Shown in pieces: positions 1-6,900 of a stretch of DNA of 10,537 nucleotides. The DNA is from Clostridiales bacterium (GTDB taxonomy: Bacteria; Bacillota; Clostridia; Saccharofermentanales; UBA5734), in assembly GCA_007135995.1 (NCBI GenBank), contig SLHU01000309.1, positions 1-10,537 on the forward strand, given 5' to 3'. The number at the start of each line of letters is the position of its first letter. Position 1 is the stretch's first letter. The notes under the pieces were generated by a model. The model had not been told where the DNA came from and did no database searches. It saw only the letters and a program-made list of their open reading frames with translations. A program made the position numbers and the translations under genes.

Positions 1-2
1 GC

Positions 3-1913
3 GGCTATCAGCTGCATCTGCTGGAGGGTGCTGTCAACACAATTGTTGTGAAAAAGGATTCGCAAGCCTTGCTGATTAACTGCTGTGACACCATCACAGG
101 CAAGCGTCTGGCCGGCATCCAAGTCAGCTCAGTCACTGTGATTGCTCTGACTCAGCATACCCGCCTGCATCAGGCAGGACGCGCGGCATTTCCAGATGCC
201 AGACTGATCATGCCGGAAGCCTCATTTCAGCTTCTGGATCAGCATCGCGACTACTGGCAGGATGAAAAATGGCGCTACCATCTGTATTATTTCACACCCG
301 GCAGAAACATGCCGGTTATAGAAGATTTTGAACAGTTCAGACAAAAGACCGAGACGGTGATCAGTGGTCAGACTTTCGGGTTTCACGATCTGATCGTAAA
401 ACCGCTTGCGACGCCTGGTCCCGCTGACGACAGCATGACCTATGTCTTTGAATGGCCAGCCGGGACCGGAAAAACCATGAAAATAGCCTGCTGTGGTGAT
501 CTGATGGTTGCAGGCAGCCGTTTGCGGGAACTTGTCAGCTTACAGAAAGGGTTTGGCAACTGGACAGATTATCACGGTTTTCTGGGCCGCTGCGGTGCGC
601 TGATGAAGTCTTTGCGTCAGCTGCAGTCGATGAACCTGGACATGATCTTGCCGGCGCACGGTCCGCCGATCAGGCAAGTGAACAGTGAGATTGAGCTGCT
701 GATTGAGCGTTTGATCAACCTTTTTAATCACTACGCGGCTATATCAAGCCTGCATTATTACTGTCCGGACTGGCTCGGTCAGATCACAGCGAAGATGCCG
801 CGCCGGGACGCAGCCAGACTGGCTGCTGCACCCGCTCTAAAGGATTCGCAGTATCCGCTGCCTGCTTTCATCCGCTATATCAGCACGACCAGCTTTGGTT
901 TGTATTCAGATGATGGATCGGTACTTCTTTTTGATTGTGGCGGTCAGTCAGTGATTGACCGTCTGGAAGAGCAGCTGCAGTTCGAAGCGATCAGACAGGT
1001 AGAAGCCTGCCTGGTGACGCACTATCACGACGACCACACAGACAGTTTATACCGGCTCAAGAATCAGCTTGGATGTCCTGTTTACTGCCTGGAGAGCATG
1101 ACGCATATACTCGAGCAGCCTCCGTGCTATGATCTGCCCTGCCTGTCGCCCCATGCGCTGCAAATTGATCGCAGTCTGAAGCATGGTGAGACATGGTGCT
1201 GGCATGAGTATCAGATAACAGCTTTCCACTTGCCGGGACAGACCCTTAATCACGGCGGATATCTGGTGCAGGGACATCAGCAGACAATCTTTTTCATTGG
1301 TGATTCTTTCTCACCGCTGGGCATTGACGATTACTGTGCCGGCAATCGGAATTTTCTGGCGGAAGATCGTGGCTTTATGTTCTGCCTATCACTGATTCGC
1401 CGGCTTTCACCCGATTTTCTGATCAACGCGCATCAGGGTCAGATGTTTTCATTTTCAGAGGAAGCAATAGACCAGATGCTGTCAATGCTGAAGGAAAGAA
1501 AGCAATTGCTGGCCGAACTGACACCCTGGCAGGCTCCGGACTTCGCGCTTGATCCTTTCTGGGTGAGGCCAAATCCTTTTGATCACTACACAAAAGCCGG
1601 TCATCAGATAATAATTGGACTTGAGTGGACCAACCACAGTGAGATTGAAGCAAGAGGAGAAGCGGAAATTGTTCTGCCGCCGGACTGGCAGGCGGCAAAT
1701 CAGTCTGCTGCATTAAAATGTGCTGCAAGTGTACCAGCGATGACCTGCGGCCTGACCGTTCCGGCGGTGCCTGGCGAAAGGCCTGATGCTGCTGTCCATT
1801 TCAGCCTATGCGTACCGCAGCATGCTGCTGGCATTTATGTGCTGCCGCTGCGAATTACATGGCAAGGACGGTATCTGGGTCAGCAGACCCAGGTGCGGGT
1901 CATTGTCGGCTGA
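3..1913 (+). CDS. Tandem metallo-beta-lactamase-fold protein, 5' end outside the window
   Basis: The frame is open to the left edge. The residues before the GTG at 48 (GYQLHLLEGAVNTIV) run into KKDSQALLIN, which is the first strand pair of an MBL fold, so that GTG is an internal valine and the gene is 5'-partial. Numbering from that valine, a first MBL-like domain covers about 1-235. Its HxHxDH site is degenerate (TQHTRLH, 35-41), the PGHT histidine is replaced (TPGPADDS, 122-129), and only D151 and H204 (PAHG) look retained. A second domain covers about 270-490 and has THYHDDH (324-330), PGQTLNH (396-402), GDS with D419, and NAHQG with H462. This half should bind two metals and be the active one. 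Residues from about 500 to 621 look like an Ig-like beta-sandwich. No signal peptide or membrane segment is visible in the part present. The substrate is unknown; MBL hydrolases act on esters, amides, phosphodiesters or thioesters. The downstream hydrolase on the same strand has its own promoter, so co-function is only suggested. Confidence 0.85.
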   Translation, partial: GYQLHLLEGAVNTIVVKKDSQALLINCCDTITGKRLAGIQVSSVTVIALTQHTRLHQAGRAAFPDARLIMPEASFQLLDQHRDYWQDEKWRYHLYYFTPGRNMPVIEDFEQFRQKTETVISGQTFGFHDLIVKPLATPGPADDSMTYVFEWPAGTGKTMKIACCGDLMVAGSRLRELVSLQKGFGNWTDYHGFLGRCGALMKSLRQLQSMNLDMILPAHGPPIRQVNSEIELLIERLINLFNHYAAISSLHYYCPDWLGQITAKMPRRDAARLAAAPALKDSQYPLPAFIRYISTTSFGLYSDDGSVLLFDCGGQSVIDRLEEQLQFEAIRQVEACLVTHYHDDHTDSLYRLKNQLGCPVYCLESMTHILEQPPCYDLPCLSPHALQIDRSLKHGETWCWHEYQITAFHLPGQTLNHGGYLVQGHQQTIFFIGDSFSPLGIDDYCAGNRNFLAEDRGFMFCLSLIRRLSPDFLINAHQGQMFSFSEEAIDQMLSMLKERKQLLAELTPWQAPDFALDPFWVRPNPFDHYTKAGHQIIIGLEWTNHSEIEARGEAEIVLPPDWQAANQSAALKCAASVPAMTCGLTVPAVPGERPDAAVHFSLCVPQHAAGIYVLPLRITWQGRYLGQQTQVRVIVG

Positions 1914-1950
1914 TGCGTGGCCGGCTGATGCGTGGCCGGCTGATGCGTAG
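1907..1950. repeat. 15-bp tandem repeat, about three copies, spanning the MBL stop codon
   Basis: The unit CGGCTGATGCGTGGC is repeated with a period of exactly 15 bp. The third copy is incomplete and changes GTGG to GTAG. The stop TGA at 1911-1913 lies in the first copy. Because 15 is a multiple of three, the second and third copies carry in-frame TGA codons at 1926 and 1941. Replication slippage is the simplest origin. Confidence 0.85.
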
Positions 1951-2049
1951 TCAGGATTGGTCGCTGACCACTGACCGTCGAAAAAAAGTCGGACAACAGC
2001 CCATTTCTTCCATACCTGAAGATATGCTTTTAGCCAAATGTATAAAATA

Positions 2050-2078
2050 ATGACAAACGAAAGATGAATATATACAAT
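2050..2078 (+). promoter_or_regulatory. Predicted sigma-A promoter for the DUF4038 gene
   Basis: ATGACA (2050-2055) and TACAAT (2073-2078) are separated by exactly 17 bp, and each matches its consensus hexamer at five of six positions. Transcription would start near 2085, leaving a leader of about 178 nt before the ATG at 2263. The prediction rests on sequence match only. Confidence 0.55.
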
Positions 2079-2126
2079 AGAGCTAGGACAGGTATGCAGC
2101 AAACATAAGATATTGACACAAAAACA

Positions 2127-2172
2127 GCGACCGTCAGTCACGTGTTGAAGCGACCGTCGGTCACGCGTTGAA
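2127..2172. repeat. Two adjacent 23-bp direct repeats, candidate operator
   Basis: The units at 2127-2149 and 2150-2172 are immediately adjacent and match at 21 of 23 positions. Each begins GCGACCGTC and ends GTTGAA. The second unit contains the dyad GACCG-T-CGGTC (2152-2162), which is imperfect in the first. The first contains the palindrome CACGTG (2139-2144), which is CACGCG in the second. They start about 40 bp after the predicted transcription start, a position where a bound repressor could block elongation. They could also be a neutral duplication. Confidence 0.6.
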
Positions 2173-2173
2173 T

Positions 2174-2244
2174 TCAGATCGATCGTGCGCAGTCTCCTTC
2201 TAAGCTTCAGGTTCAGGCGGGGAGGGGTCACATCAGATCGATCG
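2174..2244. repeat. 12-bp direct repeat pair TCAGATCGATCG
   Basis: TCAGATCGATCG occurs identically at 2174-2185 and 2233-2244, 59 bp apart. Both copies hold the palindrome GATCGATC. The second copy ends five bases before the hydrolase ribosome binding site. Function is unknown. Confidence 0.5.
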
Positions 2245-2248
2245 CTTC

Positions 2249-2254
2249 GAGGAG
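2249..2254 (+). promoter_or_regulatory. Ribosome binding site that sets the DUF4038 start
   Basis: GAGGAG lies 8 nt before the ATG at 2263. The frame stays open upstream to a GTG at 2185, but that codon has no Shine-Dalgarno sequence, and the 26 extra residues look unlike the start of this family. The ATG at 2263 is therefore preferred. Confidence 0.85.
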
Positions 2255-2262
2255 TGTTATTT

Positions 2263-3873
2263 ATGATTATTCAGCAAAACAAAGTTGGTGAAGTCATCTT
2301 GAGGTCTGCCAGATCCTATCGTCATCCATTTGCAGATGTGACCGTTTCAGCTCAGATTACAGATCCGGACGGCGATGTTCTTCTAGTTCCGGCTTTCTGG
2401 GCAGGCGATGGCGTCTGGAAATTCCGCTATTCATCGGTAAAAACAGGCATTCATCAATACACCACCCGATGCAGTGACCTGGAAAATCCGGGTCTGAACG
2501 CGGTAGGCGGATCACTTATGGTTGTGCCTTATGAAGGTGACAATCCTTTATACAAACATGGCGGTATTGTTCGCCAGCAGGATCATCTATATCTGTCCCA
2601 CCAGGACGGGACGCCTTTTTTCTGGCTGGGTGATACCTGGTGGATGGGGCTGACAACTCGGCTGTCCTTTCCTGAGGGTTCTCGAACATTAACAGCAGAC
2701 AGAGTAAAAAAAGGGTTTAATGTGATCCAGCTTATCGCGGGCCTTTATCCGGATATGGAACCATTCGATGAACGAGGCGCGAACGAGGCGGGTTTCCCCT
2801 GGGATCCGCAGTTTGATTCAGTAAATCCTGATTATTTCAATGAGGCTGACAAGAAAATTGAGCACCTGGCAGAGCAGGGGCTTGTACCCTGTATTGTCGG
2901 CTGCTGGGGATTTTTCATGAAATTTGCCGGCAAGGAAGTCATCAAAAAGCACTGGCTTTATCTGATTGCCCGCTGGGGTGCGTATCCTGTTGTGTGGTGC
3001 TTGGCCGGTGAAGCCAATATGACCTTCTATGATGACAGCTCTGTGCCGCTGGAGGCGCATTTGAAACAGTCGCGCCAGGACTGGAATGACCTTGCCGAAT
3101 ATGTACATGCGGGTGACCCGTTTGATCGGCTGGTCACCATACATCCCACCAGCAACGGCCATGAGCAGCTCAACGATGATTCACTGATCGGGCTGGACAT
3201 GCTCCAGACCGGGCACAGCAGTTTTGCATCAATTGTACCAACGATGAAACAGCTGACCGCCGCGCTTGAAAGAAAAACGCATCCGGTTATCGACGCAGAG
3301 GTCTGTTATGAGGGAATCTGCAATTCCAGTTACCATGATGTGCAGCGTTATCTGTTCTGGATGAATATTATGCTGGGCGCCTGCGGCCATACCTATGGCG
3401 CCAACGGCATCTGGCAGCTCAATACTCGTGAAAAACCCTATGGTGTTTCTCCCCATGGCGCCAAGTGGGGTGATATGCCTTGGGAAGACGCGTATCAGCT
3501 GCCCGGATCGTTTCAGCTGGGTGCGGCGAAAAAGTTCTGGACGCGCTTCGAATGGTGGAAATTTGAGAAGCACCCTGAGTGGATTGACAATCCATGTTCT
3601 GGTGAAGCCGTCGACGGTTGTTTTGCCGCAGGCATACCCGGTCAGGTTCGCGTGATTTTTCGTCCCTTTATGGGCGGCAGCTTCTGGAACAGTGAACCAA
3701 TCCGCCATATTGAAGCAGATGTCCAATACCGGGCCATCTACTTCAATCCGGTCACAGGTGAAGAAACCGATCTGGGCCTGATCACGCCGGATGAGAGCGG
3801 CACCTGGGTGTCGCCTCGGGTCAATGCTTTTCAGGACTGGATCATAGCGCTGATAGCTGAGGATTTACATTGA
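2263..3873 (+). CDS. DUF5060/DUF4038 glycoside hydrolase, apiosidase-like (GH140-type)
   Basis: This is a 536-residue protein with the three-part layout of the apiosidase-like family. Residues of about 8-90 form a DUF5060-like beta-sandwich. Residues of about 95-440 form the DUF4038 TIM barrel. It opens with DGTPFFWLGDTWW (D124, W126, W127) and has WCLAGEAN, whose E250 is a probable acid/base, and IDAEVCYEG, whose E346 is another candidate catalytic carboxylate. Residues of about 455-536 match the C-terminal putative collagen-binding-type domain (AIYFNPVTGEETDLG, then DWIIALIAE). Characterised relatives cleave apiose from rhamnogalacturonan II side chains, but the wider family is diverse, so the sugar is uncertain. 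There is no signal peptide, so it probably acts in the cytoplasm on imported oligosaccharides. It starts behind GAGGAG, has its own promoter, and its stop codon is 40 bp from that of the convergent giant gene. Confidence 0.88.
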   Translation: MIIQQNKVGEVILRSARSYRHPFADVTVSAQITDPDGDVLLVPAFWAGDGVWKFRYSSVKTGIHQYTTRCSDLENPGLNAVGGSLMVVPYEGDNPLYKHGGIVRQQDHLYLSHQDGTPFFWLGDTWWMGLTTRLSFPEGSRTLTADRVKKGFNVIQLIAGLYPDMEPFDERGANEAGFPWDPQFDSVNPDYFNEADKKIEHLAEQGLVPCIVGCWGFFMKFAGKEVIKKHWLYLIARWGAYPVVWCLAGEANMTFYDDSSVPLEAHLKQSRQDWNDLAEYVHAGDPFDRLVTIHPTSNGHEQLNDDSLIGLDMLQTGHSSFASIVPTMKQLTAALERKTHPVIDAEVCYEGICNSSYHDVQRYLFWMNIMLGACGHTYGANGIWQLNTREKPYGVSPHGAKWGDMPWEDAYQLPGSFQLGAAKKFWTRFEWWKFEKHPEWIDNPCSGEAVDGCFAAGIPGQVRVIFRPFMGGSFWNSEPIRHIEADVQYRAIYFNPVTGEETDLGLITPDESGTWVSPRVNAFQDWIIALIAEDLH

Positions 3874-3877
3874 TTCG

Positions 3878-3909
3878 TTGATGCCGGAACACTGAGTTAT
3901 AAGCATCAA
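3878..3909. repeat. Short inverted repeat between the convergent genes
   Basis: TTGATGC (3878-3884) and GCATCAA (3903-3909) are perfect 7-bp complementary arms around an 18-nt loop. They fill most of the 40-bp gap between two convergent stop codons. The stem is short and AT-rich, and no T-run follows on either strand, so it is at best a weak bidirectional terminator. Confidence 0.35.
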
Positions 3910-3913
3910 GAGA

Positions 3914-6900
3914 TCAGCACCCGTGGTGATAGCTGCAATAAGCGCCCATGACACAGCGATTTCTTTCGCTGCCGCCCTGGTAAACGATCACTTGTGTGCC
4001 GCCGGTTACACCAATCAGGTATTTACGTCCCCATCCGTCATCATACGCAATGACAATGACGGTTCCGCTTGAACTGTAATCAAACCACGTTATGCAGCCG
4101 CGATAGTGCGCATCTGATAGATCTGACTGATCAGCAGCATAAGTGCTGTTGGTAAGCCGGGTCAGCACAGGTATGGAGACCGACTCTGGATTAACAATTT
4201 GATATTCCGCAAACACATCACCGACGCCATATCCGCTGGGATTGACGAAACTTCTTGTTTGAACAGGCGTTGCATCAGCACCTTCAGCATCCGTGAATCG
4301 TCCGACATATGAGAAAATGATATTGATTTCGTTCTCTGCAGACCCTTTTTCGCTGATGTCGCTTGATACAAATTGATCATTAAAAAGTGCAAAGTTGTTG
4401 GCTGCGATTGAGTTAACAAAATGGATAGTTCCTCCGCTGATACCGCCGGTCTCACTGCTGAATGCTGAGCTTATATTACCGGCGATCGTCGTATTGAGTA
4501 CATAAATTTCGGCGTCGTTGTAAAAATAGTAATTATTGATGCCGCCTGCTCCGTCAACAGAACGATTGTTGGCGATGGTACAGTTGTTGAGATATAGCCG
4601 ACCATTATTAACTCCGCCGCCGCCACTGTGGACAGCATCAACAGCGCTGCTTTCACCATAGTAGCCGTTGTCTCCGCTGTCACCATTGTTTTCAGGGATG
4701 TAGGCTGGCGCGTGATTTTCCGTAATTGAGCAGCCATCCATGATCATGGTGCTGACATTGACAAAACCCCCGCTAAGCCATCCGGCAGATTCTTTAATCG
4801 CAGAGTTCTTCATGATCATTGTACCGCTGTTGTAGACGCCGCCAACGAAAACATCGCTGCTGCCTGACTGAGATATAATAACGTTCTCTATCAAGACATG
4901 ACCGCTGCTGTTAACAACTGCTGTCTGGTTTCCGCCAACGATATTCAGATTTTTGATGACTGCACTTGTTTCTTCGATTCTGAATAGATGCGAGCCATTA
5001 ACTTCTGATGTAATGGTATAGCCGTTTCCGTCTATAGTGGTCTGATCAGGCATTTCAACGCCATCTGCCATTGTGAAGTTAACGAGCAGCGTGATCGTAC
5101 CGCCGCCATCCCTCGCGCAGGCAGCCAAAGCGGCGACAAGGGTACCGCCATCGTCACCACTGCTGTTGCCGACTGCTGTGATCCATCCGACCTCGATCGT
5201 GTATTTCCATTGGGCTGTGTATGTAATGTCATTGGCAGGCATGAACGGGTCGATCGCTGGTTCCCAGTGCGTCAGGGTGTAGCCTTCCCGTCTCACATCG
5301 GGTGCGCCCAGGGCTGTGCCGAACAGAACCGTTTCTGTCGTGCCCCCGGTACCGCCGTTGGCGTCAAAAGTGAGTGTATAGCTGTTTCGGCTGTAGAACA
5401 ATTTCAGCGTGATGCGTGTACCGCCGGAAGATGATACTGAGGTCACTGTCGTACTCAGTAAACTGTCATAGGTAAATCCAGTGTAGATCTTGACCACAGT
5501 CCCTTCGTCAATCACCAGCGGGTATTCGACCTCGAGAAGCGTAAAACCGCCGCCCAGGTTCTCCTGGTAGTATTCTGCCCGGTAAACGATGCCTGAGTCA
5601 GGTATCCAGCTGGCATAAAGCGTTAGATCATGATCTGGCATGGTAGTGAAAGGCGTGGTCGTGAAGGTGAATGGGTTGTTAAATCCCTCGTCAATGTACC
5701 AGCCGTCAAATTCAAAACCCATCCATACGATCGAAGGAGGCGCGATATCCGCACCATAGACGACCTTTGATACGAGATCAGGATCATCATTACCCAGTGT
5801 AAAAGTCAGCATATAACTGTTGCGCGTATAATAGTACTCCACGACAGTGCTGCCGTCGCCGCTGATGACTGTGGTCTGAGTCGCCGGCGCGGTAAACCCT
5901 GAATAATTGTTTACTGCTGGCGTTATGGCAGCCCCGGTCATGCCTGCATGTACCATTGTGTCGTCAGCAACCAGTTCGTATGAAGCCCCGGCCACCGTCT
6001 GCTGATAATGCCGGACTGTGTAGGGGGTGTCTGTTCGGGCTGTCCATCTGGCATAAAGCTGAATATTAGCAGCGGGCATGATCGTGGAAGTGTATTCGCT
6101 GCCGGTATATTCCGCATTTTCATACCAGCCGCTGAAAATGTAACCAGGGCGGCTGGGCAGAGGCAGTGTCACTTCGCTGCCGTACGCGCCGCTGATCGCG
6201 CTGACCATACCGCCGCCCATGCTGTTGAAGCTGATCAGGTAACTGTCCGACAGATTGTCCCAGACCACCTGATAGGTGCGGGTAATCGGCACGGTGGTGA
6301 ATGACAGAGGCGCGGCATTCCAGTAGATGGTCATGTTTCCTTCTGTGATATCTGTGTCAATTGGCTTGGCAACCATGATCTTGCCGTCTTCGGCGGAAAA
6401 GCTGCTGTTCGTGAACACGATCGTAAATGATGTGCTGTTGTATTCCTTTGTTGAGATGACGCCCTCTTTAAGATCCAGCACGCTCATGCTGAACACAGCA
6501 GCGGGCAGCTCATAGTTCAGGTTATCGCCTTTCAGGAAAATATCGTTGGTGCTGTCGGTCAGTTCGTAGGCGAAATCATAGACATTGTATCTGGAACCAG
6601 CGCTCCACAGTGGCCACTCCTTCTCATACAAGGTGGGGTTGTAAAAATATTTGTTGTCGAAAGCCTGGGCCAGGAAACTGACCTTCAGGTATACTCCCAG
6701 TTCCAGATACAAGGCACCTGAAGCCTCGGAGGTCGTCAGGCGATTGACATATCGCAGCTCGTAAAAGAAAAATCCCCACATGCGCACATAGACGCCAGCC
6801 TCTGCCTGAATCCCGATGCTTCCCGTTTTCAGGCTAAACAGGCCCATCTCGACTGTCACCAGAATGCCGGCCCGCAGACCAAGTGTACCCATCACATAAA

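Larger units (their letters stand above)
1914..2262. other. Intergenic spacer between the MBL and DUF4038 genes
   Basis: This 349-bp spacer carries no convincing gene. Open frames across it on both strands lack ribosome binding sites and resemble nothing known. It is built of short duplications (a 15-bp unit three times, a 23-bp unit twice, a 12-bp unit twice) and one good promoter. The heptamer GACCGTC occurs at 1973, 2129 and 2152 on the plus strand. No hairpin followed by a T-run is visible after the MBL gene, so transcription from upstream may read through. Confidence 0.6.

Noticed and set aside
1808..2050. An 80-codon plus-strand frame overlapping the MBL 3' end
   Set aside because: It is out of frame with the MBL gene, has no good start site, and its composition follows the tandem repeat.
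2113..2141. A perfect TTGACA at 2113-2118 as a -35 element
   Set aside because: At 17 bp downstream the sequence is AGTCAC, and no nearby spacing gives an acceptable -10. The 2050-2078 pair is much better.
1806..2231. A 141-codon open frame on the minus strand across the spacer before the hydrolase
   Set aside because: It has no ribosome binding site, overlaps the end of the MBL gene, reads the 15-bp repeat as a trivial peptide repeat, and resembles no protein I know. Its hydrophobic patch comes from AT-rich promoter DNA.
2185..2262. GTG at 2185 as the start of the hydrolase
   Set aside because: It has no Shine-Dalgarno sequence and would add 26 arginine-rich residues with no family match. 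The ATG at 2263 has GAGGAG 8 nt upstream.
3874..3960. A hydrophobic C terminus in another minus-strand frame (IAVSWALIAAITTGADLLML), as if a membrane anchor had been lost by frameshift
   Set aside because: The frame in use ends with the expected GAY motif of beta-helix tails, and the alternative has no positively charged end. Chance is the simpler explanation.
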